Shown piece after piece: positions 25,228 to 34,443 of a stretch of DNA of 64,000 nucleotides. The stretch is from Thalassovita gelatinovora. Its GTDB lineage: Bacteria; Pseudomonadota; Alphaproteobacteria; Rhodobacterales; Rhodobacteraceae. The translations under genes were made by a program, and so were the position numbers. The stretch lies in the NCBI RefSeq assembly GCF_001458355.1, contig NZ_CYSA01000016.1, forward strand, positions 213,113 to 277,112, written 5' to 3'. Numbering within the stretch: the stretch's first letter is position 1; each line of letters starts with the position of its first letter. The notes under the pieces were generated by a model. The model ran no database searches. It saw only the letters and a program-made list of their open reading frames with translations, and had not been told where the DNA came from.

Positions 25228-25689
25228 TTATTCGACAAGGTCGACACCGAAACTATGCACCGGTTCGGACCGTAGCAACTGCCATCCGTTGCGGGCGTAA
25301 AGCGCACAGGCCGCGCGATGGCTTTCATGGGTCCACAGCACCATACGCTTGTATCCGGCGTCCCGTGCAAAGCCCATGCAGGTCTCAAGCAAACGCTGGC
25401 CAAGCCCCTTGCCGCGCGCGGCCGGCAGCAACAGGAACAACCGCAATTTGGCGGTTTCGGCATCTTGGCGGACGCAAAAAATACTGCCCAGCCTTTCCCC
25501 GTCTTCTTCGGCGATCCAGGCCCGTTCCGAATTTGGATCGTGGGTCGCAATGTAATCCGAAAGGATCTGCGCCACCACGGCTTCGAAACCGGCGTCAAAG
25601 CCTTCGTCGCGGTGATAAAGAACCGCGTGCTGTTCGATCAACCAACCGGCATCGCCAATTTGCAAACCGCGTAAATTCAGCTCTCCCAT
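25228..25689 (-). CDS. GNAT-family N-acetyltransferase
   Basis: About 153 residues with the GNAT core: LRLFLLLPAARGKGLGQRLLETCMGFARDAGY is the acetyl-CoA binding strand and loop (R-G-K-G-L-G), followed by LWTHESHRAACALYARNGWQ. The N-terminal part (IEQHAVLYHRDEGFDAGFEA) resembles the acetyltransferase half of MarR-GNAT proteins, here without the MarR domain. Starts at GTG 25695 or ATG 25689 are both possible; a TTG further upstream is less likely. The acceptor substrate is unknown. Confidence 0.82.
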   Translation of the reverse strand: MGELNLRGLQIGDAGWLIEQHAVLYHRDEGFDAGFEAVVAQILSDYIATHDPNSERAWIAEEDGERLGSIFCVRQDAETAKLRLFLLLPAARGKGLGQRLLETCMGFARDAGYKRMVLWTHESHRAACALYARNGWQLLRSEPVHSFGVDLVE

Positions 25690-25769
25690 ATCCACAGTCT
25701 GCGTCCCCCATCGCTTGCATTGCAAGTCCGAAAGCGCTAGCTGACCAGACAGAAAAGGGGAAAGTGGTC

Positions 25770-25958
25770 ATGGGGATCAACACCGAACGCGACATCGAAG
25801 CCAACCTGCAGATCGGACCGACCGACGTGGGGATGGTACGCCTGTTCATCGAAGGCAAAGGGATTGAAATCCCGATGGATTTCGAACCCGAAGAAGCCGA
25901 GGAAATCGCCGAAGAACTCCGCGCAGCCGCACAGGCCGCGCGGGCGGTGAAACGCTAA
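25770..25958 (+). CDS. Small acidic protein, DUF6324-like
   Basis: A 62-residue acidic protein with a beta segment (DVGMVRLFIEGKGIEIPMDF) and an EEAEEIAEELRAAAQAA helix. AAGGGGAAAG stands at ribosome-binding distance before the ATG at 25770. Small proteins of this pattern are common in Rhodobacterales. Function is unknown. It converges on mmcB with a nine-base gap. Confidence 0.65.
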   Translation: MGINTERDIEANLQIGPTDVGMVRLFIEGKGIEIPMDFEPEEAEEIAEELRAAAQAARAVKR

Positions 25959-25967
25959 CCTCCGGCT

Positions 25968-26420
25968 CTAGACTCCGGGGTCGCGCAGCGCCTGAAGCCG
26001 CCGTGCCGCATGGGTGGCGAATTTCTGCGTCAACACCTTGCGCCGGGGCGCGGCCAGCTTGATTTCAGGCCCCATGCGGATGATTTCCCCGCCATAGGCA
26101 TCGGCGATCAAAAGCCCGGTTTCGGACGGCAGAAGATCGGTGGGAAAATCTTGGTCCACGGCCCAGAAATAGCGGTCGCACCACTCCAGATAGCCTTGCC
26201 ATTTCCCATCGGTCTGAAAATCCGCACGGCTGGATTTGCATTCGATCACCCAGATTTCGCCCTTGGGTCCCAACCCCATCACATCGACGCGCAAACCGCG
26301 GGCCGGCACAAATTCCTCAATGGAAACAAATCCATAAGACCCAAGCGCCCTTGCCACCCCGCGCGCCAGAAGCTGACCGGGCTGCAATGATTGAATGGAA
26401 TTCGCCTCGCGCATCCGCAT
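25968..26420 (-). CDS. mmcB: MmcB-family DNA repair protein
   Basis: A 150-residue PD-(D/E)XK-type protein. The nuclease-like core is VDVMGLGPKGEIWVIECKSS (Asp ... ECK) followed by DFQTDGKWQGYLEWCDRYFWAV, as in the MmcB family. MmcB in Caulobacter is an SOS-induced protein needed for mitomycin C resistance. Here a canonical alphaproteobacterial LexA box lies 12 bases upstream of the start, so the same control is expected. Start ATG codons at 26420 and 26414 are both possible. Confidence 0.88.
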   Translation of the reverse strand: MRMREANSIQSLQPGQLLARGVARALGSYGFVSIEEFVPARGLRVDVMGLGPKGEIWVIECKSSRADFQTDGKWQGYLEWCDRYFWAVDQDFPTDLLPSETGLLIADAYGGEIIRMGPEIKLAAPRRKVLTQKFATHAARRLQALRDPGV

Positions 26421-26431
26421 GATCCAATCAT

Positions 26432-26446
26432 GAACATATCATGAAC
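26432..26446 (-). promoter_or_regulatory. LexA (SOS) box of mmcB
   Basis: On the minus strand the sequence reads GTTC-ATGATAT-GTTC, an exact match to the alphaproteobacterial LexA consensus GTTC-N7-GTTC. It is placed immediately upstream of mmcB, where bound LexA would block its promoter. Placement and gene identity support each other. Confidence 0.85.
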
Positions 26447-26675
26447 ATATGCAAGCCCCGATGCACCGCAGATCGGTTGCCGGGCAATTTTGCCAAAATC
26501 AGCGGCGGTCAACAGTGGGGGGTAGCGGCGCGATTAGCGGGCCATTCACCGCATCGATGCACGCCTCTTGGCGGTGCCCGGCCCCGGTACAGACAAACCA
26601 TACCATGTCCCGATCACGAATGGATTACCCCCTGAACAAGGTCAGGTTTCTAACCGGCCCGTTCAGGGCCACGGG

Positions 26676-27653
26676 TCACTTGGCCACCTTCGCGCCTATC
26701 ATAGCATCGATATCCGCCCGCGATCTGGCTTTTAACAACATCAATTGCAAACTCTCTTTATCGAGATCCCGAAGTTTGGAATTGTATTCCAGATAGGCGA
26801 GCTTCAGAAGTAGCATATGCCGTACATATTGCGCCTTTTCGCCCTCATCCAAGCCTGAATCGACGATCATGTTGGTATGGTAGCGAAGGCTCTTTCCGAT
26901 CTTCACGAAAAATTCTTCGTGGTATCGGTTCAACAGGTCTTCGGTGCTAAAGAAGTCCCAAAGCGTATCATAGGTGCGGAAATAATCGATTATGTGCCGC
27001 GCACTATACGAATTTGTAATCGAATTTTCACGAACAACATATTGGTAAAGGACGTCTTGGATCGTTTTGATGACCTTTGCAAAACGCAGGACTCGTGGCG
27101 TCGTCGCAAGGTCTTCGTAATACATATGAGTGGGAAAAGTGACACCCGTTTCGGTAAAAAGGCTGGTGCGCCACAGCTTGTTGCAAAATGACGGGGGCAG
27201 CAGATCAAGGATATTGACCTGTGACGCGTCATTCATGAACGTCTGGTTCGGTTTGGTGACATTCAACTGAACGGAGCCGTCCTCATCGACCAACGCCAGC
27301 CCACACGAAACCACGTCTACCGTTTGCCCGTCGGTTGCATCCCACAAGCGTTCAAGCATGGAGGGATCGATATAATCGTCGCTGTCGACACTGGCCAGAT
27401 AGGGCGCGCGGGCCTCCGAAATCCCGGTGTTTCTCGCCCCTCCCAGACCCAGATTGCGGTCATGGCGGATCAGCCGGATGCGCTTATCCTCGGCGGCAAG
27501 CCGTTCAATGATCGCGGCGCTGTTGTCCGGGGAACAATCGTCGATGCACAGGATTTCGATGTCTTCAAAAGTCTGTTCCATCACCGAACGGACACATTTT
27601 TCAATGTAGCGTTCCGTTCCGTAAACCGGGATGATCACCGAAATCTTGGGCAT
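26676..27653 (-). CDS. Glycosyltransferase family 2
   Basis: A 325-residue GT-A enzyme. It opens MPKISVIIPVYGTERYIEKCVRSVMEQT, has DDCSPDNS, and the nucleotide-sugar/metal DxD-type segment SVDSDDYIDP. The C-terminal 120 residues are less conserved. It would add a sugar to a surface polysaccharide or protein. The ATG at 27653 is preferred over the upstream TTG because AGGAAACC precedes it. It lies 11 bases downstream of the GT25-like gene, so they form one operon divergent from the autotransporter. Confidence 0.85.
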   Translation of the reverse strand: MPKISVIIPVYGTERYIEKCVRSVMEQTFEDIEILCIDDCSPDNSAAIIERLAAEDKRIRLIRHDRNLGLGGARNTGISEARAPYLASVDSDDYIDPSMLERLWDATDGQTVDVVSCGLALVDEDGSVQLNVTKPNQTFMNDASQVNILDLLPPSFCNKLWRTSLFTETGVTFPTHMYYEDLATTPRVLRFAKVIKTIQDVLYQYVVRENSITNSYSARHIIDYFRTYDTLWDFFSTEDLLNRYHEEFFVKIGKSLRYHTNMIVDSGLDEGEKAQYVRHMLLLKLAYLEYNSKLRDLDKESLQLMLLKARSRADIDAMIGAKVAK

Positions 27654-27664
27654 TGGTTTCCTAT

Positions 27665-29152
27665 TCAACTAAACGCGGCCGGGCTGTGCGCCGGGACAGA
27701 ATAACCATAGCGCCTGCAATACGAAACCAGCCGCTCCCAGCTTGGCTTTGGCAGGCTGTCCCAAGCCAGACAGGGCCCGTTTTCCGGAGCAGCCGCGATC
27801 TGCATGGCATCCAATTCATCCGGCACATCAATACCGGCCCGCGTCAGGAATGCAACGAGATCGGCCGCGCTATCCTCTGCGCGAAACGTCAGGGCCGGAT
27901 GCATTTGGTCTATGAATTCAGACCACGTCACCAAAATCAAAACCGCCTTCTCGAACTCCGTTGGGTGTTTCTCAAGATCGACCCCTGTCATTTCAAGAAT
28001 CTGATCCCTGATAAAACGATACAGTTCAGGGTGGGCCCGTATGAAGGCCATGATTTCCGGAACCGCTTTTTCCGGTCGCTCGACCAAGTGCAGAAGATGA
28101 TTCCAATGCATTGCCCGGCGTGTGCGCAACGCCTTGCAGGGCGGATTGGGGCGGTCGGCATCGGTAGCGAGCGACCAAGTCAGCAGACCATCTTGGCCAT
28201 CTTTATCCTTCCCGATTTGCAGCCCGGCATGGGCCATCAGTTCCATCGGCCCCGCATACATTCCACCGGGGTGCCCAAGGATCACCAACGGGTAATGATG
28301 CATATGCTTGATATGGTTCAGGACCCGTTTGTCATTGTCGACAGCCTCAGCGTCGCGGCCGCGTTCGCGCAGAAATGCACTTCGGATTTCTTTCGGATGT
28401 ATCAGCGAATCCATCGCACCGGTGGACCATGAAAGCTCCGCAGCGATGGGCGGGAACACCGTCGTGGCTTCTCCGTTCTTGGGCGTATCCCCATGGATGA
28501 AAACATCGGAGGTCGTGTCGATCTTTTCAAACCGGTCAAGCAGGACCTGAGCAAAAGCGGACGTCATCGCGTGACACGGGTTCGACATCCGTGCAACCGT
28601 ATCAAGCCGAAAAGAGCTGGCATGATGTTCCTTGCACTGCGCCCACCCCAAACGGAGCAAACGAGGCTTGTCAGGCACAAATTCCAGTTTCCCGGATTCG
28701 ATTTCCTGGAACAGCTGGCGCAACGTATCTTCTGCGTAGGGTTCAAACACCACGTCGTCTTCTACAAGCAGTGCTCGTTGAGGATGTTGCGCGATACGTT
28801 GCCAAAGTTCCCGATATGTCAAAAAGTTAGCCACTTGCGGCGGTATCAGGACGTTGTTGCAGGTATCCTTGCCGCAGCGAAATTTCTTGCACCGAAAACA
28901 GACTGGATAGCGGGCCACAATGTTTTGCTCGAAAGCGTCTTTCACCTCTGCTGAACGCGACGAGAGCGCGTCCACAAACTGATATCTGGTCAAACCGATC
29001 TCATCGAAATGCCGACGGATATGGTCCCTTCGTTCAACCGATTCAGGCAGGCTTATGACATAAACCTTGTCAAATAACTGGTCTATCGCGTCTTGAAATG
29101 TCCTCTTTCGCGTTCCTGTAAACCGCTTCAATATTTTGAAAATTTTCTGCAT
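27665..29152 (-). CDS. GT25-like glycosyltransferase with Cys cluster and long C-terminal extension
   Basis: A 495-residue protein. Residues 27-60 (DKVYVISLPESVERRDHIRRHF) match the start of LPS-type family 25 glycosyltransferases, and LLVEDDVVF is the expected acidic motif. An inserted cluster, C85-x2-C88-x4-C93-x4-C98, looks like a metal-binding knuckle. The C-terminal half has no recognised domain. It is co-transcribed with a GT2 gene. The region's lower GC suggests transfer of a surface-glycan module. Confidence 0.7.
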   Translation of the reverse strand: MQKIFKILKRFTGTRKRTFQDAIDQLFDKVYVISLPESVERRDHIRRHFDEIGLTRYQFVDALSSRSAEVKDAFEQNIVARYPVCFRCKKFRCGKDTCNNVLIPPQVANFLTYRELWQRIAQHPQRALLVEDDVVFEPYAEDTLRQLFQEIESGKLEFVPDKPRLLRLGWAQCKEHHASSFRLDTVARMSNPCHAMTSAFAQVLLDRFEKIDTTSDVFIHGDTPKNGEATTVFPPIAAELSWSTGAMDSLIHPKEIRSAFLRERGRDAEAVDNDKRVLNHIKHMHHYPLVILGHPGGMYAGPMELMAHAGLQIGKDKDGQDGLLTWSLATDADRPNPPCKALRTRRAMHWNHLLHLVERPEKAVPEIMAFIRAHPELYRFIRDQILEMTGVDLEKHPTEFEKAVLILVTWSEFIDQMHPALTFRAEDSAADLVAFLTRAGIDVPDELDAMQIAAAPENGPCLAWDSLPKPSWERLVSYCRRYGYSVPAHSPAAFS

Positions 29153-29720
29153 AAAAAAGGCATCCAGCGCTTAGCTATGCCCGAAAGCAGGTGATGGCGG
29201 CATCAGGCGGCGTTTAGAAGGTGGTTGATCCCGGCCTTGAATTCAATCCCCAGAACGATTTCCGGCCTCCGATCACAACCGTCGGGTTTTGGCCATTCGT
29301 CTGCCCAGCATGGCAATTTCTCCATTTTCAGCGCGGTGTCGATGCTCTCAACACCCTGCCAATTCTGTCGTTTCAACGGAATAGGCCGATGGAAAGACCC
29401 CGCACGCGCCGGCTTCCCGCCCGCCCCCGCGCAACCACGCCGTGTCTATTATGCAACAAGGCAAAGTAATACATTTTATTTTTCGCATGAAAACATCCCC
29501 ACCCGACCGAATACTGCTATTTCAGGACCGTATGATCAATGGTTTTGATAACGCTGCTGACATTGCTCCTGCGGCTTAATGTCGTGATCTGAAACTTGAT
29601 TTCGCTGCCCTTTTGCTTTCTTTTCCACAATCTGTTAGCGAAATGAGAGATCAGGGTGGAAAACACGACCACCATAAACGACACACCAACGGAAAAGCGT
29701 CATTCGCTGGGACTGGACAA
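29153..29720. other. Divergent intergenic region, no convincing gene
   Basis: About 570 bases between the GT operon and the autotransporter. Short frames inside lack ribosome-binding sites and domain features. An AT-rich stretch around 29450-29500 is the best place for promoters. An in-frame extension of the autotransporter to 29613 precedes its signal sequence and is not used. Confidence 0.5.
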
Positions 29721-31979
29721 ATGAAAAAAATATCGAGCTTGATGAAGATCAGTGTTGCACCTGCTGCCCTATTCGCCTGCCTTGGGACATCGGCTTGGGC
29801 CGATACCCTTGCCGACGACGTTCTGGTCGGCACCTCCGGGGATGGTATAATTTTTATCGATCCCGAGGAAGGCATCGAAGAACCGGGCATCCGTGCCGTC
29901 ACCTTTACCCAGACCCGGGTTTCGATCAGCGAAGATGAATACGAATACGTCGATCCGTTCGAAACGATCATCACCGATTTCAGCGATATGGACAGCCGCG
30001 GTGACGTAACCAACTGTCTGATGACCAACCAGGTTGGCGTCTATTGCGATTCCGCAGGCGGATCGGGCAAACGGATCAAAACATATCTGACCGGTCGCAA
30101 CCCGTTCGACATCCGGCTGCGGACCGTGACCGATTCCGGGTATCCGTCGGTGGATTACTTCACTTTCGGCAAGACTTCGAACTTCACCGGTGCCCGGCTG
30201 ACCGGCTTCTCTCTCGAACTGCTGGATTCGAACGGCAACCCGATGAGCGATACCGCCGCAGCCGAAGCCGTTCTGTTCAACCTCGACGCGACCGATCTTG
30301 GCATCGGCGCACGGCTGCCGGACGGGTTGTTCGGTGGGGGCGGGCAAGAAGGTGAAATCGGGTTCTTATCGGATGGCCGCGCAGCTCTTGCGGTTACCAC
30401 GACCGACGACACCCTGAATTTCGGGGCGCTGACCAATGCGGATTATAATGCATACTTTGGTTCGGCCTTCCTCGACAACAGCATGGTGCCCGATGGCCTG
30501 TTCTGGGACGATAACGATGATCCGACCGACGAATCCGCGCTGGTTGCTTGGAATAACCTCGCCGGTGGCGGTTGGACCTATGGTACGCTCGACACTGCCG
30601 AAAACCTCGATGCCCGTCTGCAGGAAGTCGCAGATGCGCTTGGCGTCGAAGTGGCAGATCTCGATTATGTTGCTGGCGGGCTTATGCCCGACGCCATCAT
30701 CGAAGTGGCGGAAGCGAACGGGTTGTTCGAAGTGGATTATATCGAAGATCTGCGGAACGCGAACCTGAACTTCAGCATCACCGTGGGCGATATCGAAACG
30801 GGTGAATTCACCCTGCGGATCAGCCCGACCTTTGCACCGGTCGTGGAACAGACGGTAACCCCGTACCAGTTCGCAACGGCCGGGTATCTGGACGGGGCGG
30901 CAAACGTTCCGTATCTCGATATCGGCGGTGCAGCAGCCTATCAGGCGGCGATTGCCGATATCGTCGCGCTCGATCCGGCAGCGGCCAACGCGCTGCTTGA
31001 AACGACCGGTTTCAGCTTCCTCTCCGGGTTCACCGGGATCGGTCTGGAATTCGGCAAGACCGTGGTGGGCAGCATCGGTCAGGCCTCGTCCGAGGTTAGC
31101 AATGACGGCATCGCCCTTTCGACGAAGGGAACGCCGGAAAGCTGGGAAATCGGTGACGATACCCATGCCTTCGTGTCGCTGGGCGGATCGACGGCAACCT
31201 ACGGGACGACGACGAATGGCATCGGCTACGATGTCGATAGCTGGAACGCCGTGTTCGGCGCGGAAAAGCGTTTCAACGGGAAAAGCTCCATCGGGCTGGT
31301 CGCTGGCTATTCGAATGCCACGGCAGAGGCCGCTCTGTCCCGCGGTTCGGTCGACGGATCGGGCATGTTCATCGCAGCCGTTGGCCGGACGACCTTCGGC
31401 AAAGGCGGTGCCGCGCAGGCGATGCTGGGATATCAGGATCTGTCTTTCGACACCACGCGCAACGTGATGGGCGCGGTTGCCACCGGCAGCACCAACGGGT
31501 CTCAGGTCTTCGCGGTTCTGGAAGGCGAATACATGTTCACCCAAGGCGGGTTCCGCTTCGGTCCGACCGGTTCGGTTGAATACTATGACCTCTCGGTCGA
31601 CGGTTTCGACGAAACCGGTGCCGGTGCTTGGAACCTGTCGGTTGGCGATCAGTCGGGTCAGGTCACGATCCTTTCGGCGGGCTTCAGCGGCGAATATAAA
31701 CTGGCGGCCGCACAGCCGACCAAGCTGACCGGGGCGCTGACATATAACAGCGCATCGGGCGACGATCAGCTGGTACAGACCGGCTTCATCGGCCTGCCCT
31801 CGGGCAGCACACCTGTCGATGGCATGAACATGGACTGGGTGTCGCTCTATCTCGGGATCAGTTCCCAGATCGGCGGATCGGCCGGGAAAGAAACCATGCT
31901 GAATGCCGGCTATGTCGGATCGTTCGGCAGCGACTATGACAGCCATGCGCTCCAGCTGTCGCTGAGCATGCGGTTCTAA
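29721..31979 (+). CDS. Autotransporter with choice-of-anchor-F-like passenger
   Basis: A 752-residue protein with a signal peptide (MKKISSLMKISVAPAALFACLGTSAWA). The passenger of about 450 residues contains a beta-rich segment (NPFDIRLRTVTDSGYPSVDYFTFGKTSNFTGARLTGF) like choice-of-anchor-F proteins. The last 280 residues alternate in the way of an outer-membrane barrel and end LQLSLSMRF, with the C-terminal Phe needed for BAM insertion. It should display the passenger on the cell surface. The acidic passenger and adjacent glycosyltransferases suggest an adhesin or S-layer-like role, perhaps glycosylated. The start chosen is the signal-peptide ATG at 29721. Confidence 0.8.
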   Translation: MKKISSLMKISVAPAALFACLGTSAWADTLADDVLVGTSGDGIIFIDPEEGIEEPGIRAVTFTQTRVSISEDEYEYVDPFETIITDFSDMDSRGDVTNCLMTNQVGVYCDSAGGSGKRIKTYLTGRNPFDIRLRTVTDSGYPSVDYFTFGKTSNFTGARLTGFSLELLDSNGNPMSDTAAAEAVLFNLDATDLGIGARLPDGLFGGGGQEGEIGFLSDGRAALAVTTTDDTLNFGALTNADYNAYFGSAFLDNSMVPDGLFWDDNDDPTDESALVAWNNLAGGGWTYGTLDTAENLDARLQEVADALGVEVADLDYVAGGLMPDAIIEVAEANGLFEVDYIEDLRNANLNFSITVGDIETGEFTLRISPTFAPVVEQTVTPYQFATAGYLDGAANVPYLDIGGAAAYQAAIADIVALDPAAANALLETTGFSFLSGFTGIGLEFGKTVVGSIGQASSEVSNDGIALSTKGTPESWEIGDDTHAFVSLGGSTATYGTTTNGIGYDVDSWNAVFGAEKRFNGKSSIGLVAGYSNATAEAALSRGSVDGSGMFIAAVGRTTFGKGGAAQAMLGYQDLSFDTTRNVMGAVATGSTNGSQVFAVLEGEYMFTQGGFRFGPTGSVEYYDLSVDGFDETGAGAWNLSVGDQSGQVTILSAGFSGEYKLAAAQPTKLTGALTYNSASGDDQLVQTGFIGLPSGSTPVDGMNMDWVSLYLGISSQIGGSAGKETMLNAGYVGSFGSDYDSHALQLSLSMRF

Positions 31980-32000
31980 GCGCCCCAACATAAATGCACG

Positions 32001-32032
32001 ACTACGGCACCCTTGGGGTGCCGTAGTTTTTT
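32001..32032 (+). terminator. Strong rho-independent terminator of the autotransporter
   Basis: ACTACGGCACCC (32001-32012) pairs with GGGTGCCGTAGT (32016-32027) around a TTG loop, followed by six T residues. It is 21 bases after the autotransporter stop. Confidence 0.93.
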
Positions 32033-32224
32033 CAAGAACCGGTTTATGCCCGACGGCACCGCGCTTGGCGGCAAGGTGTCAGCTCAACAGTTGGATGTTT
32101 TTCACCAGCGCCCAAATCTTCTTGTGCCTCCCCCGAAACGGACACCCTACGCAGCAACATATTCGCAATTGATATTGCGATATCGGCGCAACCGGCTATC
32201 CTTGCGCGAAAAGGGAGCACCGCC

Positions 32225-33190
32225 ATGTCATTCATCAAACCCAGCCGTCGCGATATCCTGAAACTGGCCGCGCTGGCGCCGGGCTTCGCGCTGCCGGGGA
32301 TGGCGCGGGCCGAACTGGGGGCGCCCAGCGGGCAGAACCCGGGCTATTTCCGCTTTACCTTGGGGGATGTCAGGCTGACCATCCTGTCGGATGGCTATTT
32401 CCGAGTGCCGGCAGATGGCCTGGGGGTGAATACCGCCCCCGAAGATGTTCAGGCTTTTCTAACCCGCTACTTCCTGCCCACCGATTTGGGCTATTCCCAC
32501 ACCAATCACCTGCTGATCGAAACCGCCGACGCGGTGGTGCTGGTCGATGTCGGCTCGGGCAACCGCTTTTTCGACACCGTCGGCCGTCTGGCCAGCAATA
32601 TCGAAGCCGCCGGGATCGATCCGGGCTCGATCACCCATGTGGTGATCACCCATGCCCATCCCGATCACATCTGGGGCATTCGCGATGATTTCGACGAAGC
32701 GATCTTCCCCGATGCCACCTATATCATGGGCGCCGCCGAACACGGCTACTGGATGCAGGACGATCTGGTCAATCAGGTCCCGCCAGAGGATCAGCAATTC
32801 GTGCTGGGCGCGGTCAATTCGATCAATTGCGACGGCGTCGATTGGACCTTGGCGCAGGACGGCCACGAAGTGACCGCGGGCGTCCGGCTGATCGACACGC
32901 CGGGCCATACCCCCGGCCATATGAGCGTGGTGCTGGAAAGCGGCGGCAAGCAGTTGATCGCGCTGGGTGACAGCATGACCCACGCCTTTATGAGCTTCCG
33001 TCAGCCGGGGTGGTATAACGGCACCGATGCCGATGGCGACACCACCGTCGCCACCCGCAAACGGCTTTTGGACATGGCGGCGGCCGACCGGATGGCGGTG
33101 CTGGGATACCACTTCCCCTTCCCCGGCGTCGGCCATGTGCTGCGAGATGGCGACCAGTTCAGCTTCGTTCCCGCGCTCTGGCAGTTCTGA
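32225..33190 (+). CDS. Tat-exported MBL-fold metallo-hydrolase
   Basis: A 321-residue metallo-beta-lactamase-fold protein with a twin-arginine signal (SRRDILKLAALAPGFALPGMARA). The zinc motif THAHPDH is present, then DTPGHTPGH and GDSMTH, and a late GYHFPFPG. It acts in the periplasm as a hydrolase of unknown substrate; lactonase- and phosphodiesterase-like relatives share this pattern. GGGAG precedes the ATG. It is monocistronic-looking, 118 bases before ribBX. Confidence 0.87.
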   Translation: MSFIKPSRRDILKLAALAPGFALPGMARAELGAPSGQNPGYFRFTLGDVRLTILSDGYFRVPADGLGVNTAPEDVQAFLTRYFLPTDLGYSHTNHLLIETADAVVLVDVGSGNRFFDTVGRLASNIEAAGIDPGSITHVVITHAHPDHIWGIRDDFDEAIFPDATYIMGAAEHGYWMQDDLVNQVPPEDQQFVLGAVNSINCDGVDWTLAQDGHEVTAGVRLIDTPGHTPGHMSVVLESGGKQLIALGDSMTHAFMSFRQPGWYNGTDADGDTTVATRKRLLDMAAADRMAVLGYHFPFPGVGHVLRDGDQFSFVPALWQF

Positions 33191-33308
33191 TTGCGGTTCC
33201 GATTCACCGCCTGTTTGTTGTCGCACAGGGCCTGTGAAACGCCGCGTTGCCTCTGGTCAACGCGGCGCGGCTGCGCTATCTGCGGAGGGAAACCTGACAG
33301 GGGGTCCC

Positions 33309-34442
33309 ATGCCCGAAAGCTCTGCCTTTGAAACACCCGGTCCCGTCGAGACCGAACTCAGCAACGCGATCAGCCCGATCGAGGACATCATCGAAGAGGC
33401 CCGCAAAGGCCGGATGTATATCCTCGTCGATCACGAGGACCGCGAAAACGAAGGCGATCTGATCATCGCCGCCGAATTCGCAGACGATACTGCGATCAAT
33501 TTCATGGCCACCCACGGGCGTGGCTTGATTTGCCTGCCGATGACCGCCGAACGGATCGACCGGCTGGGCCTGCCGATGATGGCGGTGAACAATTCCTCGC
33601 GCCATGAAACCGCCTTCACCGTGTCGATCGAGGCGCGCGAAGGCGTGTCCACCGGCATTTCCGCAGGCGACCGGGCGCTGACCGTGGCCGCCGCGATCAA
33701 CGAACAAAACACCATGGCGCATCTGGCCACGCCGGGCCATGTGTTCCCGCTGCGCGCCAAGCGGGGCGGCGTGCTGGTGCGCGCCGGCCATACCGAAGCC
33801 TCGGTCGATATTTCCCGGCTGGCCGGACTGAACCCGTCCGCGGTGATCTGCGAAATCATGAAACCCGACGGCGAAATGGCACGATTGCCCGATCTGGTGA
33901 CCTTCGCCCGCGAACACGGGCTGAAAATCGGCACCATCAGCGACCTGATCAAATACCGCGCCCGCAACGACAATCTGGTGGTGGAAACGTCGCGCCGGAC
34001 GGTAACGTCGGAATTCGGCGGTGACTGGGAAATGCGGCTGTTTACCGATCAGACTCACGGCGTCGAACATGTGGTGATGGTCAAGGGCGATGTTTCGACC
34101 CCCGAACCTGTGCTGACCCGCACCCATGCGCTGCATGAAGCGACCGATGTGCTGGGGCTTGGCCCGAAATCGGCCCGCCAATTGCCCCGCGCGATGGAAT
34201 TGATCGCCGCCGAAGGCCGTGGTGTCGTCTGCCTGTTCCGGCAACCGCGCAACGCGCTCTATGCCAGCGAAGAAGAAGGTCCACGCACCATCAAGCAGAC
34301 CGGGCTTGGGGCACAGATCCTCAGCACGATGGGGTTGCGCGACCTGATCCTGCTGACCGATTCCCCCAAGACCAAATATGTCGGGCTCGACGCGTTCGGG
34401 CTCAGCATCACCGGCACCCGCCCGATCCTGAAGGAAGACTGA
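33309..34442 (+). CDS. ribB: 3,4-dihydroxy-2-butanone-4-phosphate synthase with degenerate GTP cyclohydrolase II domain (RibBX)
   Basis: A 377-residue protein. The N-terminal 220 residues form an intact RibB: DHEDRENEGDLIIAAEF, THGRGLICLPM and HTEASVDISRLAG hold the substrate and metal residues. The C-terminal part is RibA-like in position but lacks the zinc cysteines (the segment reads RTHALHEATDVLGLGPKSARQL) and the usual RQEGRGI-like motif (RQPRNALYA). This is the RibBX variant described in Proteobacteria, in which GTP cyclohydrolase II must be supplied by another gene. It leads an operon with ribH and nusB. Confidence 0.9.
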   Translation: MPESSAFETPGPVETELSNAISPIEDIIEEARKGRMYILVDHEDRENEGDLIIAAEFADDTAINFMATHGRGLICLPMTAERIDRLGLPMMAVNNSSRHETAFTVSIEAREGVSTGISAGDRALTVAAAINEQNTMAHLATPGHVFPLRAKRGGVLVRAGHTEASVDISRLAGLNPSAVICEIMKPDGEMARLPDLVTFAREHGLKIGTISDLIKYRARNDNLVVETSRRTVTSEFGGDWEMRLFTDQTHGVEHVVMVKGDVSTPEPVLTRTHALHEATDVLGLGPKSARQLPRAMELIAAEGRGVVCLFRQPRNALYASEEEGPRTIKQTGLGAQILSTMGLRDLILLTDSPKTKYVGLDAFGLSITGTRPILKED

Positions 34443-34443
34443 C

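Noticed and set aside
30366..31991. Minus-strand open frame of 541 codons
   Set aside because: It is antisense to the autotransporter and spans its terminator; composition is that of a shadow frame.
33191..33308. FMN riboswitch upstream of ribBX
   Set aside because: The 118-base gap does not contain the conserved FMN aptamer segments.
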